Assembly: GCF_010093535.1 (NCBI RefSeq)
Contig: NW_022985196.1
Coordinates: 573,974-637,973 of the forward strand
Source: Lindgomyces ingoldianus
Lineage: Eukaryota; Ascomycota; Dothideomycetes; Pleosporales; Lindgomycetaceae
Direction: 5' to 3'
DNA length: 64,000 nucleotides
A program made the translations under genes and the position numbers. A model generated the notes under the pieces. It searched no databases. It saw nothing but the letters and a program-made list of their open reading frames with translations, and was not told the DNA's origin. Shown piece by piece: positions 12,080 through 23,901 of the stretch (within the stretch, counting starts at the first letter, position 1; every line of letters begins with the position of its first letter).

Positions 12080-14314
12080 TCAAAAAGCCCGCTGTCCAAT
12101 AGCCCCCCAATCCGCCCCATCATACATTCCACCACCAACTAAATCCATCCCATCATACCCCTCCAGTCCTGGAGCCTGAAACAAACTCAAGTCCATCTCA
12201 AAGTCGAAATCGCCCTCTATTTCTTCTCCTGTATTCGCATTAGTAGCAGGCACCTCAGCCGCCGGCTTTGGGTCCAAGACCGCGTCGATGACCCGGGTGA
12301 AAGCCTTCATCGCTTTCCGACAAAGACTATAATTCCCATCTCCCGGCTTCGCCACAGACTCCAAATGTGAAATCAATACCGACAGCGTCCTTATAATCTC
12401 CGAGCGCGAGATCGACGTCGGAAAAGCCTGGCCCGTCTGGTGTTGTTCCTGGAGTGCAGTAACCAACACGCTTCCGCTCGGAATCCCGTACAACAAGATT
12501 TCGTACGTACGATCGCGAACCGTGGCGAGTGTTAGCGCCGTGGATAGCAGATCCATACTCACGAGTAACAGTGGGGTGTTAGAGGTCAGAGGCGTACGGT
12601 CGAGTAGTTTGTGGACCAGGAATTCGTTGTATAAGTATGTGAGGTATACAATGACAAGCATGAGACACACGCCATATGGGAGGGAATCGTCCCAGCAGGT
12701 GGGGTAGTAGCGCAAATGCGGAGGTAAACGGTCCCATGATTGGCGACACCGGATTGAGATATCGAGGAGTTGTTGTTGGACCCCGGCGTCGGGTTTTGAG
12801 AGCGCGAAGTCTAGAATTTCTTCCCGGTATTGGCTCATGTAAAAGCGGAGCCGGATCCAGGAGGTTCGGAGGTATAGGTGGTGTTGGTTCCAGCCGCCGG
12901 GATCGAGAGCTTTTATAGCGGCGGAAGCCGTGGTTAAGTCGGCGGTTAGGTCCATGTCGGAGAGGTCGAGTGGGGGTTTGATGTCGGTGTGGCGATTGCT
13001 AAGCCTTGGAGGTCGGCCGAGGAAGGTGGAGATAGTTTTGTCCATGCTGTATGCAGCGCAGAATAGTCGGCGGCGTGTTTCGAGGATGAAGAGGGGGAGA
13101 TTGGAGCAATTAGATTCTTTGTGGATGCCTAAGGCGTATATCTGTGTTGACAGCTCGCCTAACCGACGCCAGGACTGGGGGCCTGTGCTTATAAGCAAGA
13201 GATTGGAAGGGAAAAAAGCGATGATGATGAAGGAGTGACTTACTAGTGTAACCGCAATGCACGCACGTGAGTAAAAGGTTCTCGTAAAACATCCAGATCA
13301 TAACATCATTCGCTGGGCTGATTAAGGTGCAGAGAACAAGGCATGTGGTACTAGATCGAAGCATCTCATCCAAGAGTTGAGGTCGGAGTTCACGTCGACT
13401 ATTGTCGCTCCAGCTGTCAGGCCCCAGACCAAACATCATCGAGCGAGCGGCGGAGGCAAGCAAGAGTCCAATAATTTCGAGACGTAGATTATCGCCTGTG
13501 ATCATTCCGTGAAACTCACTAGCTTGGGTTGAAGGTCCTATGTTAAGTGGCTGGCTTGTGTTTTCTAAAACTATTGAGACCAGTCGAGGATCCGGTGAAG
13601 AATCTGTGAGGTTGTAGTTTTCGACGGTGTTGTTAAGTGCATTGACCGCATTTGCATACAAGGGTGCAGCAACAACACCTGCCTGGTTATTTTCACAATA
13701 AAGAAGGATAAGATCTTGAATCAGTCGGTAGTTGCGCAGGCTTCTCAACACATTATTCGCTAATTGCACACGCATTGTCTTTGTGAGAGGGTGTTGGTAA
13801 GCCAGCTCATGATTTGAATCGTCGGAGTCAATAGAAGCTTGACGGGCGCCCGAATGCGAAGACTCATCTTCTTTTGGGAGAATGGCGGCATAACTGGTCG
13901 GCCCTAGGTACCCAGGGCAATAGGTCTGGGCTGCTACAGAGTCAACAAAGCACTCATCCTGAGATCGGGAGGTGAGAATTGCTCCATTCCCAGTCAGAGG
14001 GAATTGCGAGTTTCGAGCTTCAGCATTCAGCTGCCTGTCCCCGGCTAGCGTAAGTACGTCTGATTAAAATGCTGATATAATAAGACTACGCATTCATACC
14101 TTCTCTTCTGTTTCGGCGAATCAGCTGAAGAATCAGCACCCGGGGTTCCTCGAGGTTTTGTCAGCGGAGCGGGATGATAGAAACATTTCTCCGATATCCC
14201 GCGTTGGCGACATCGGTCGCATTTCGGAAACGCATGGTCACATCGAGTCTTGTTCTTTCGACATGGCTCGCATGAGGCGGGTTTTCCGTTGCGGCGACTA
14301 GCGCTCCTTCTCAA
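12080..14314 (-). CDS. Zn(II)2Cys6 fungal transcription factor
   Basis: This is a fungus-specific regulator of RNA polymerase II transcription, expected in the nucleus. Exons are 14100-14314, 13244-14034 and 12080-13182, giving 702 aa; introns are 65 and 61 nt. The N-terminus has the binuclear zinc cluster with Cys15, 18, 25, 32, 35 and 44 (C-X2-C-X6-C-X6-C-X2-C-X8-C) and basic residues around it. The middle and C-terminal parts match the Fungal_trans regulatory domain, including SWRRLGELSTQIYALGIH and ETRRRLFCAAYSMDKTI followed by GRPPRLS. The acceptor at 14035 was chosen because an earlier AG gives an immediate stop. Target genes cannot be inferred. No biosynthetic cluster surrounds it. Confidence 0.92.
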
Positions 14315-14803
14315 AATTAGTCTCTTCAGTTATTATGAGATTAAAGATAGATAGGATGATTCACATGTTATGGCTCTAGGAATTGAGGGAAGCATGGATG
14401 GGATAAGGAGAGCGTACAGTTATAGGAAACTCGAGAAGCCGTCCATGCCTCAAATAGGTCGACTTGTAGTTGGAAGGGCGAGATGTTAGAAGAAGGTTGA
14501 AATGGACGATGACTGGAGGATCGACAATCGACAAAATAGGAAGGTGGAACCGTGGAAATGGCCTGAGCTGCTGCCTGGATCAATGGGAGAGGATCCAAGC
14601 GTTCCAAGAACGGACTAGTCAACTAATTATCACCCTCATAATCTTTCTTGGAGCCTGATCCCTCACCTTTGTATTTCTACTCCCCTTCAACAACCCTTAA
14701 AAGTCTGTCAGCAATAGTTCAAAACAAGGCACCGTGGCTTCGCAAGTAAGTTCTCCATTACTTGTCGCGCCCACGCTGATCTTAGCAGCAAAAAGCTGAG
14801 GTT
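14315..14803. other. Divergent intergenic region
   Basis: It lies between the Zn2Cys6 gene and the following plus-strand gene, both starting outward from it. It probably holds both promoters. No coding signal is seen. Confidence 0.5.
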
Positions 14804-15634
14804 ATGTGGGCACGGTCTAAGAAAAAGCACCCCAGCTGCACGGGGTTTTTAGATCTTCCACGTGAGCTGAGGGACATTATATATGAAAATGCGCTCTGCG
14901 TTTCCGGTGCGATATTCATTTATTCCTCGGATCCTGACAATATCCGCCACTGTGTAAGAGCAAAAGTCGTTCGTGAGAAAACCAAAGGACCACAGGAACC
15001 ACAATCAATAGGCAGCACCATCTCCATAGCTCTCATGAGAACGTGTCGGCAATTGCATGTAGAGAGCAGTGAGATTCTCTATGGAAGAAACCTCTTCCGC
15101 ATGTACATGGTCAATGTCGGCTTCGGTCCTGTTTATCTTCCCTTTGTGCGGCATATTACTTTCACAACAGATGCCGACCATAGGATATATGGAGATGACC
15201 TGGATACTGTCAGTTATTGGTGGAGGAGACGGTTCTGGCCTAACATCGTCGACAAAAGTCAAAGACTGCTTGAAAGGTACCCCAAGCTGGAGACTCTCAA
15301 CTTTCCTATCAACTCAAATCAGTTCGGCCGCACCTGGAGACCTGCATTCCTTGCATCAGAGCTAAAGACAAGAGAACAGCGCGTTTCCCTTGCCGCTACA
15401 TGGATGAGATCTCACTCCCCTTTTGAGAGTGATCGACTTCAGAAGTGTTTGCATCTCGAGATTGTGCCTTCTGGATTAGACACGCCGAAGGCTAGTACTG
15501 GAGAGGAGTCAATTGAGAGCCGTGTCGCTCGCATCAAAGCCCGGGTTGCTGAGTTAACGGGTAATTTTCTACCAGAAGAGGATTGGGATTGCACAGAGTT
15601 TGCGGAGGCTTTCGAGAGAATGAAACTATTGTAG
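14804..15634 (+). CDS. 2EXR/F-box-like protein of unknown function
   Basis: This is an uninterrupted 276-codon frame. The N-terminus has FLDLPRELRDIIYENAL, and about 60 residues later come MRTCRQLHVESSEILYGRN. This pair of motifs is typical of a large fungal family related to 2EXR and F-box-like domains that expands in Pezizomycotina. No catalytic motif, signal peptide or membrane segment is visible. The C-terminus is mainly charged helices (ESRVARIKARVAELTG). Function is unknown; a role as an adaptor is only inference from the F-box-like start. Confidence 0.8.
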   Translation: MWARSKKKHPSCTGFLDLPRELRDIIYENALCVSGAIFIYSSDPDNIRHCVRAKVVREKTKGPQEPQSIGSTISIALMRTCRQLHVESSEILYGRNLFRMYMVNVGFGPVYLPFVRHITFTTDADHRIYGDDLDTVSYWWRRRFWPNIVDKSQRLLERYPKLETLNFPINSNQFGRTWRPAFLASELKTREQRVSLAATWMRSHSPFESDRLQKCLHLEIVPSGLDTPKASTGEESIESRVARIKARVAELTGNFLPEEDWDCTEFAEAFERMKLL

Positions 15635-15868
15635 ATGGTTGAGAAAAGAGGAGAAAGAGGAGGACGCAGTCGATGCACCACTCCACTTTCAAATGCGTCC
15701 GTGCGTCGATCAGGCTCCACTCGCACCCCGATTATCAGTCACCCTTGAGTCTTCACTTCACTTCACTACACTTCACTTTGACCCAAAGCCCCAGTCTTTT
15801 CAGGAAGCCTCTTGAGACAGTTTCCAACCCCGGTACCTCATCTCTAACCACCAGCTACGCTTACAACC

Positions 15869-17730
15869 ATGTCGTCCGAGCTTTCTTTGGAGTCTATTCT
15901 AAACGCCATCAACGCTATAAAAGCTTGAGGTTACCACCTTAGCGCCAAGTCTTCTTTCTGCAGAAGATATAATTGCTCGTCTAGAGGCTGTTACATACAC
16001 GCCTTCTGCAACGCCGTCTATCCCAGAAACGGCTTATCCAGCATCGTCCGAGTTTAGCGACCCTGCCTTTCGCGAACCATTACGAGAGAATAGAAACGAG
16101 TCTCAAGCCTTCTGCGAATCTTCTGAACGTAGGAAAGGGCCCAATCCTTTAGTGGATAGAACGTCTCATTCCAGCAAGCGGGCTGGCGACATTTAGCATT
16201 ACCTCCAACCGATCGACGATGGCATTGCGGCCCTTGCCAAGCATCTAGAGAAGATTGAGACTTTGATTGAAATATCAAACTCGAATGGCTCTTCAGAAGT
16301 ATCCGTCAAAACACCAGAGGCCACACAATCCTTCACGGAGAAGAGTCTAGAACAAAGCCCACCTTCCATCACAGGATATTCTGCTTTTCGCGAATACTAG
16401 CTATTCCACAAGGACACGGTACCCCGAAGTGCGAGAGATAGTTCCCTTCTTCCCGTCTTTGGCCAGCCTTCGACACTAAGGCCTCGCCAACAGCCCCCGT
16501 TAAACGTCACCGCATCTCCTTTCGGGAACTATGTCGACGGGAGTTCACCATTCAGTCAGATTGCTTCCCAAAATAACAGCAAGTCTAGCGTATTAATCTC
16601 CACGTCCCCTTTAGCACCTTTGATAATTCGGGGGCTGACGTGTGACTCTCTATCAGTTGTTGGCTCCCCCGTTCGACCTCCAAGATGCGTACCTCCTAGA
16701 AAGCCACCAGTTAGATTGTACCCAGATTGATGGACTGATGGAGTCGCGACTAGGGATTTTCCTCTGTCCTTTTCTTGAAGGATTACATTTTGAGCCTGCT
16801 TTCTTTGACCGCCTTCTCCCCGAGGCAATCAGGCCCATGTCTTGGTTTGAAAGATATCTTCGTTATTATTATTATAATAAGGATATCAATCTTCGAGCCT
16901 CTCCTAGAGTCTGGGTTTTGGACTGTATTATGCGTTTCAACCATTAATTTCCATGTGACTGTCTGAATGTTGGAGTGGCAAGTTACGGATCGGCTGCTTT
17001 TTAAGCTGCACATTCCTTTTTCCTCTCATGAATTTCAACTCTTTATTAGTAGACACTATCACTCTATTTCGGTCAAGATTTAACTTTCGGCTCGAATGAC
17101 TCCGGCTCCTACTGTCATTATGTCATCTCTAGCACTTGAACAGATCGAACTTTCGGAACCCTTCCGTAACCTGACCCCGGCATTGTGGCGGTTCCATGAT
17201 ATCCTTTGCGATCCAAGATAGCTGCTCGGATGTCTCCATAAATTGTACTGGGCTTCGCAACTGCTGTAACCATAGTTGACACACCTGCACGGCTCATCGA
17301 TATCCGAAGGCATGCGGCTGAATCTCTTCAACAGTGCGGAGCCGTGAATTGCTATATTCTTTCTGATATCCCGGACGTGATCCATTTTAATGAACAAATA
17401 CCACTCGTTCATAAGCTAACCCGTGAAGAATATTCTAGCTGCATAGTCTGCTATCCCGCTTATTCCACCGCCGAAGCATGGAGGATTTCGTGAAGAGGGC
17501 CCACGGCGGATTCCAGGTCATCGTAAATGATTGGATTAGCCAAGACTTGCCTTCTCAGGGCATCGATCACGATTCTATATGCTTAGTTTGCGACAGGTGA
17601 GTCAGCGCTTTAAAGCTATATATAGCGGACGAGGAGCAGTGCATACAGTTTCAACTTAACGATGTATCCATTGAGTATCGACCAACTGACAACCAAATCC
17701 CGTTAAATAAGTTCTGCACTCCGTACTTGG
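15869..17730 (+). pseudogene. Decayed gene of unknown family
   Basis: An ATG at 15869 opens MSSELSLESILNAINAIKA and runs into a stop at 15926. A one-base shift gives a frame open for about 270 codons (to about 16730) apart from two internal TAG codons near 16193 and 16398. This peptide has a short coiled-coil-like start (AEDIIARLEAV) and a Ser/Pro-rich middle. Further downstream, fragments at about 17080-17460 (for example CGAVNCYILSDIPDVIHFN) and 17480-17600 (GGFQVIVNDWISQDLPSQG) read as protein in different frames. The pattern looks like a recently inactivated gene, or two neighbouring ones. I do not recognise the family. Confidence 0.5.
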
Positions 17731-18128
17731 AAAGTATTAAGCTCAGTAAAATCTATACTATCTAACCATCGAGACTCGATTACTAAACCTTCCAGAGGTG
17801 TCGCGGGGGCCATAGCGCGCAATAACGGCGGTTTCTTTTCCCCTGAAAAATGCTTGGATAATTAGGTTAATGGACAGATGTTGAGTAAATCGAATAGTTG
17901 CCCGCTGGATCGTGTCGACATTTGCCAAGCGCGTGAGAGTTACCATCTTGGGGAACAGTCATGAGTTCACGAGTCTTAGGGACATGAAATGCGAAATATG
18001 AATATCAAAGGGGACATTCTGCAATTTAAGCGTAGGAGAAGAAATGAAGTCATACATGTTGTTAAGCAAGTAGATTATTTCCCAGAATAACCATTCCACA
18101 AGACAGCTCCTAACATCCTGTTTAAGAC
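17731..18128. other. Intergenic, no supported gene
   Basis: This is downstream of the RBR gene. A 62-codon minus-strand frame at 17758-17946 has no features that support it. Confidence 0.5.
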
Positions 18129-20753
18129 TTACATTCTCAAAATATTCCAGCTCTCATGATTTTTGCTCATATGGTCGTAGGTTTCAGAACCACGACGAAA
18201 AGTCTTCATACAAAACCAGCAAATGTGAGTACCACACGCCATACATTCCATATGATTGCAACCAGACGCTTTCTCAATTGCGACACTGCACTTAGGGCAA
18301 TTTCGGACATCATTTTCTTTCTTCCACTTCTCTAATTCTTCTTCGCCGTCATGAGCAGCTTTAGCTAACGCTTTATAAACATCGCATGTGAGGCCATCGT
18401 GGGTGTCTTGATGACAGCCTGTGCATATCGAGTTGAGACAGCCGTCGCAGTCGAAGACGCGCGGATCCGTGGTGGGCGAAGCTCTGTAGAAGCGGTCGCA
18501 GTCGGGAGTGGGACAGTACTGGAATTCGGTTGGTCGGCTCCGGATGTAAAGGGTCAATGCAGTTTGGAGGAGGGTTTCGTAGTCGCATGCTGGCAAAACC
18601 TCCTTCAGTTCTGGGAGACTTAAGGGCGTCTTGCACGTTGCAGATGCGCCAAGACAATGGAGTGGGAAAGCATCCGTGGAACTGCATTGCGATGCGAGGC
18701 ATGAGCTGCAATAGATGTGGCCGCAGTGTGTTTTGAAGGGTTCGTCCGGTGGAGTCCAGCAGACAGGACAGACTTCTTCGTCTTCACCCTCGACGAAAGA
18801 TAGGGTGGCGACTCTTGCCTCAAGAGGTAGGGATGCCTGGGATTGAAGAATATCTTGTACCTGTGCGAGATGCTTTTCGGATCCTTGGACTATGATCTGC
18901 TTTGGGTTGCTAACGATGTCCATCTTAACCTTTTCCTTACCCAGAACTGCTACAATGTGCCGAAATCCGCCTTTGAGGGCAAAATTCAACGTCTTTGGAT
19001 CAAGTATAATGATATGAGACTGTTCCTTTAACTCCGTAGCTTTCTCTGCCAAAGCGTTTTGGGCGAGTTCAACATTTAGAGGGGCTCCATAGAGACGGAG
19101 GACGATTTTGCGGGGATCCTGGCTGATGAAGACACCATGTGTACTCATTAAATCCTCGATAAATGCAGCAGAAGAGTGTTTAAAGAAGAAAGAATCCGCG
19201 ATCGGTTTACCATTGTCCACCGCGACATGTCCTGCAAGAAGTTTCTCTACGACTGATTTGACACGAGCTACGGCCTCCTTGCTCTGGCCAAAGATGCGAA
19301 CCTGGGTGTATTGCTTGCCGAGGGGCTCATACGTCTTAATAGTGACGTAGTCCGACTTCCATGATTGTTCGCCAAGAGCATCGAGTTGAGGTCTGACGGC
19401 GGTGAGGGTACGGTACGATACGGATAGCTTGATCGAAATCAGATGTGTAACTCGCAACTTATCATTCGAGGTTGGATCAATCAGAGTGTCGTTCAGCTTC
19501 TTGACCGCATTACGGGCCGCTTCAGCCTCCGTAAACTTTGCGATGGCTTTCACGCGACCTGCACCGGCTTGTGCGTTCACGACCCATTCGATAAGGGTAC
19601 CATGAGATTCAAGGGACGTCTTGACTGTATCCTCTAATTGCTTCGCAGTGAGATTGTGAGATCGAGAGCCCAAGGAAATGTCCTGGGGGTAGGGAAAGCG
19701 AAGAAATTTCCTAAGGTTTGTTTTCGTTGTGCTGGGGTTCAGATTTCTAACATGGAGAGAACTGCCTGGATGGTAGGTGATCTCCAGTTTCCGTCCATCG
19801 AGCTGTTTTGAACTATTCTTCCCGAAATTGTTTAATGCCAACGTGGCCTGCCTGTCTCCCTCGTATTGGAGGTATGCGACCAGAGAAGGATTATGCCAAG
19901 TACATATCACACCAGTCAGTTGGAGTCTGTTCGAGCCGGATTCGGACTGCCCTCCTAATTGCATCTTAGAGAGAAACACCGGGGCATTATCTATAAATAC
20001 CACTGGTCCAGAGTGCTGGAGGAGATTACTGGCAAAATCCGGGTCTGCGACTCTAATCTGAGCAGTCTGTAATGAATTTGTTGGAATACGCTTCAGATGG
20101 ATACAATCTGGGGATAGACTTGGAAAGCCATGTTTGTTCATTAGAGCAAGGATATCCTGAATAGATGTATCGAGAGGTATGTCGGACATGGACACGGCTG
20201 AGAAGTCGGTAGGCATCGAGAGCTGTGCAACGGAGACGCCGTCTTCGAAAGTCACGGTCGCCCCGCCAATGGTCCTTTTGTCATCCTTTCGGCTAGTGAA
20301 AGGGTGGGAGCTTGCCCAAACAGAGGGAGCAAGACCTTCGCTAGTTGGAACTTTGGAGGGAGTGTATCCGTGAACTTCCTTTGACTTAATCTCGTGGCTA
20401 AACGAGCATTCCTCCCCTTTGTTGCAAGCATTTTTTTGGAAGAAGATGCAAACGATATTGGATCTAGCATCCTTGGAGACTGTTTTGGGTGTTACAACTG
20501 TAGGCAACCCTGCGTGTTCAAAATTGCAGAAGGCACCTCTCTTGCAGGCTCCCTGTAAGAAGAAGGTACATGGAGGCTTCGATCTGGTGTTCACATTACC
20601 GTCCTGAGAAGGCCTGAACGAATTCGCAGCTGCGTTAAGAGCCAAAGGTGAAGCTGTAATCGTAGCCTGATTCTGGGTGTTAGGAAAATGTTGGAAGCTA
20701 CAACTCTCCCCATTTAAGCAGCGCCCGGCCTGGAAGAAGCGACAGATAGCCAT
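18129..20753 (-). CDS. CCCH zinc-finger / RBR E3 ubiquitin ligase
   Basis: A single exon encodes 874 aa. Three CCCH (C-X8-C-X5-C-X3-H type) fingers are at residues 4-22, 62-80 and 102-120, a fold that commonly binds RNA. The middle (about 190-620) has RNA-recognition or KH-like segments such as SLHVRNLNPSTTKTNLRKFL and repeated RxxG-type helices. The C-terminus is a complete RING-between-RING unit: RING1 from Cys662 (CPVCWTPPDE), an IBR around 735-795, and RING2 from about 819. Cys832 in the GCNHMEC context is at the position of the RBR catalytic cysteine that forms the ubiquitin thioester. Substrates are unknown. The start is placed at the ATG three residues before the first finger cysteine. 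Confidence 0.92.
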   Translation of the reverse strand: MAICRFFQAGRCLNGESCSFQHFPNTQNQATITASPLALNAAANSFRPSQDGNVNTRSKPPCTFFLQGACKRGAFCNFEHAGLPTVVTPKTVSKDARSNIVCIFFQKNACNKGEECSFSHEIKSKEVHGYTPSKVPTSEGLAPSVWASSHPFTSRKDDKRTIGGATVTFEDGVSVAQLSMPTDFSAVSMSDIPLDTSIQDILALMNKHGFPSLSPDCIHLKRIPTNSLQTAQIRVADPDFASNLLQHSGPVVFIDNAPVFLSKMQLGGQSESGSNRLQLTGVICTWHNPSLVAYLQYEGDRQATLALNNFGKNSSKQLDGRKLEITYHPGSSLHVRNLNPSTTKTNLRKFLRFPYPQDISLGSRSHNLTAKQLEDTVKTSLESHGTLIEWVVNAQAGAGRVKAIAKFTEAEAARNAVKKLNDTLIDPTSNDKLRVTHLISIKLSVSYRTLTAVRPQLDALGEQSWKSDYVTIKTYEPLGKQYTQVRIFGQSKEAVARVKSVVEKLLAGHVAVDNGKPIADSFFFKHSSAAFIEDLMSTHGVFISQDPRKIVLRLYGAPLNVELAQNALAEKATELKEQSHIIILDPKTLNFALKGGFRHIVAVLGKEKVKMDIVSNPKQIIVQGSEKHLAQVQDILQSQASLPLEARVATLSFVEGEDEEVCPVCWTPPDEPFKTHCGHIYCSSCLASQCSSTDAFPLHCLGASATCKTPLSLPELKEVLPACDYETLLQTALTLYIRSRPTEFQYCPTPDCDRFYRASPTTDPRVFDCDGCLNSICTGCHQDTHDGLTCDVYKALAKAAHDGEEELEKWKKENDVRNCPKCSVAIEKASGCNHMECMACGTHICWFCMKTFRRGSETYDHMSKNHESWNILRM

Positions 20754-21574
20754 GGCGAAGATGGAGTGGTGAGCAGGATCGAGGTGGTTCAGCTCCGCCT
20801 CCTGAAGGCTCTAGTGTCATGCTGCTGCTGTGCGACGTAGAGACGGTCTAACCGCATCACTGTGCGGTGCTCTCTGAGCTCGATAACCTAACAAGTCATC
20901 TCGTTCTCACTCTTATCTCCTCCAAACTTTCCATTGTTCAAACTGAATTGTCACAGGATCCACCTTTGTGGTCACTGCTCAGCCCATGGTTGGGTGATCT
21001 TGTGCTCGATCGGGTTAGGGGGTCGAAGATGCGTTCACAGTCCCTTCCCCTCAACTCGCGCAAACCTTCTCATCCACTCACCGTTCGAAAATTGTATGCA
21101 TATAAAAGCAGTGGGCATCCATATTCTGTTGCAGTCCAGCCGTGCTCTGGAGAAGGCGGGTATTAGACCCCGGGGCGACGTTGCTGTGCGACGCCACTGC
21201 CGGCCTTCGGACAATCGTAGTCGGCCCCTCACCTCTCACCTTGCTTCTTTCATATCTCTATCCAAATCCATCTGCACTTCCATCGCATCCTGTCTCTCTC
21301 TTCCTCTTTCAATAATCAACGGCCGCTTAACCTTCATTTCACAGATTCCTCTACTTCTCGAGCTTTTCCTTGTCCACAAGTCATACCTGGATCACAATTT
21401 GTGTGGCCTCATTTTGCATGACTCATCGAAATCGCAACCCCAATGTAACCACAATATGCCAGAGCGTCGTTATGGAGCAGAGTGGTATAAAACGAGTCTC
21501 TTTTCCTTTTTCCCGAGCAATGCGAAATGCTTCGATAATTATCAAATCGTCGTAACCTAATTCCTTATTTCACC
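20754..21574. other. Divergent intergenic region, pyrimidine-rich
   Basis: It separates the RBR gene from the GNAT gene. Long CT-rich runs at about 21225-21370 resemble a fungal promoter or 5' leader. A 208-codon plus-strand frame at 20934 has no homology features and is judged spurious. Confidence 0.5.
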
Positions 21575-22368
21575 ATGTTCATCAGACAATTGACCCGGGA
21601 AGACGTACCAGAGGTCTTGGCCATCACCCAGCAATCATTTGTGGATGACGAGCTCTTCGGTTGGCTCTATCCACGGCGAAATCAGTATCCTAACGATCTT
21701 CGGAGATATCAATTAATTCGCCTGCGGACCCGTCTAGTGTCCGTTGGTTCCTATGGATTCGTCGCCGTAACGGATGAAACGGACCCTGGCTGGCAAGGAA
21801 AGCCAGAAATTATTGGTTATGCATTCTTTGTCCGAGAGGGAACGGATGAGTCTTCGAAAAAGTGGCGACACGATTCTATCTTCAGCAGTACGTCATGCTT
21901 GGCAGTTTCGCCGTCTTTCCTAGGGTGAGAGAGCTTACAACGAGTCTAGAGTTTGAACGTTATTTACTCTCATGGGAACTCTGGTACGAGGCAAAGGTGC
22001 TTGACCGTGCCTCGGACCCAACCCGTATCAAAGCATACAATGACACAAGGCACTATGACTTCTACACCCACCTTAACCCCCGCTGGCATCTCAGCATGCT
22101 AGCCGTGTCACCGAAACACCAACGCCGTGGTATTGGAGGCAAATTGGTCAAACATGGACAGCTCCTTGCCACCGAGGAAAACATTCCCTTGACCCTGAAT
22201 TCCAGCATAGTTGGTCGTGGGCTGTACCTGAAGTCGGGATTTAAGGTTGTTCACGAGGTGGTAATTGCGGAGGGACTTGAAGGGATTACAATGCTCTGGG
22301 AACCTGAACGTCTGAAAGGGAAATGGATTGAAGACACAGGTGATGGAAGAGGGAGAATGAAAGCCTAG
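21575..22368 (+). CDS. GNAT-family N-acetyltransferase
   Basis: Two exons, 21575-21887 and 21950-22368, give 243 aa. The 62-nt intron has a GTACGT donor, a CTTAC branch site and a TAG acceptor. The start MFIRQLTREDVPEVLAITQQ is a classic GNAT beta1-alpha1. The acetyl-CoA pyrophosphate-binding motif A is LAVSPKHQRRGIGGKLVKHG (R/Q-x-x-G-x-G/A), followed by GLYLKSGFKVVHEV (beta6-alpha4). It should transfer acetyl from acetyl-CoA to an amine; the substrate is not predictable. No transit or signal peptide is seen. Confidence 0.9.
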
Positions 22369-23901
22369 CCGTACCCCCAGGCTACGAACGACCCTAAAGC
22401 ATCCGAGGGTTGTTTCAACCTTCACATCTCCCACCTCGCAAGAGCCCTCTCACGCCAATTCCTAGTATGCGCCGAAGATAACGGAAATTGTTCGTTATCA
22501 GCCCATCCACAACACCCTTTCTTAACGACAAAATTCGCTATTACGGAGGAAGAAATGACGGGGAAATAGGAAGGGAGGCGCTGTTTTGGCTAGCCTATCG
22601 CCTATTTCATGTAGGCGGAATGTTCCGAGTAGTGTTTGACGAAAGTGGAAAGGGTATGTACGAGTAATGCGGGAATGCTGACTGGCTGTTGGCAGCTGAC
22701 CTCGTACCTACGCAGCAAGCACAGTAGTGCATTCCGTCAAGATGCAGAATTTGGAGAGTTGCCAAACCTATACCTAAACCGGAGTTCAACAATGTTCCGC
22801 ACAAGTTAAGATTTCTTTCTTTTTCAGGTGGCGGCGGTAACGGGAGCTGACCCTCAGAGGCCGAATCGTGGCGTGGCCTGGAACCATGCAAACGTTCGGT
22901 ATCGTGCGGATAGAACAAGGCTCATGCAATTCAGCCCAGATCAATATTGGAAAGGGTCAACAGCTCCAACCCTCAAACCACTTCTCGAAAGTTTCCGTCT
23001 GGACAACATGAGAACAAGCGTATACTCCTTGCTCGCGCGTTTACTGCTTCGCGATCCTGCTCACCTATTATTCTGTCCAAACGAAGCACCCAGGGAGGAA
23101 TTCAGAATTTCTTGAAGCTATCATGCTTGCCTATTTCTACAAGGATTCGAATTTGCCGAATTCAATTAAATGGTCCTTTTCCCCACGTCACTTCCCACTT
23201 TCAACGACGCCAGCTAACGGCAGTGTCGCTTCTAATATCTGTTTTAGGCAGCTTCACTGAACCCAAACACAGTGTTTTACGAGTCGTCGTCAAGCTTCAA
23301 TGCAGTGTCGCGTATTCCACACCATTCTTGGCACTCCTTTTAACGCCTCTCCACCAAGTGGCTTTGTTGATACTGACCAGAGAAAAGCCATTGACGGCAG
23401 GATTTCAGCCCCCGCTAACTGACCCTTCTTTCGGTAAGCCATGGCTGTCGTCGCTTTCACTACCGAAAGTGTCACATCAACTGTCAAAGCTGCAGTGGCT
23501 CTGATTACAATCCCAGATTGTGACCACTCTCAGAGGACGACCGCAACCTCATTCGGCTCTCAAGACTCGGCGCAAGCCGCTGCTTGTGTCCACAAGCTTT
23601 GAAAGACAAAGCTTGCTGGTCTCGGCGAGGAAGAGGCGTCGAACGATCTTCTGATACTCGTATCATCCCATAGGGGATGATGGGTCAAAGCTGTGAGTGG
23701 GAGGCAGTCCGAGCAACTTGTGTTCAAATAAGGGAGGGCCGTCATCATCCCAATAATCTCTCTCCCTTTACAGCTGACCACATTCAATCTTCCCTTTCTT
23801 TTCATTCAGATTCCTCTAGCCACTGGAACTCAACCAGGCCGGCATTTATACATTCAGTTGTGACTTGACTTAGTATAATCTAATATCTAATACCGCTCAC
23901 T
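22369..23901. other. Intergenic, no supported gene
   Basis: 1.5 kb with only short overlapping frames. A 185-codon plus-strand frame (22947-23504) lacks motifs. The last about 60 bp before the oxidase start contain TTTATA at 23845, a possible TATA element. Confidence 0.5.

Noticed and set aside
20934..21560. 208-codon plus-strand frame before the GNAT gene
   Set aside because: Lies in the pyrimidine-rich promoter region with low-complexity Ser/Leu content and no motif.
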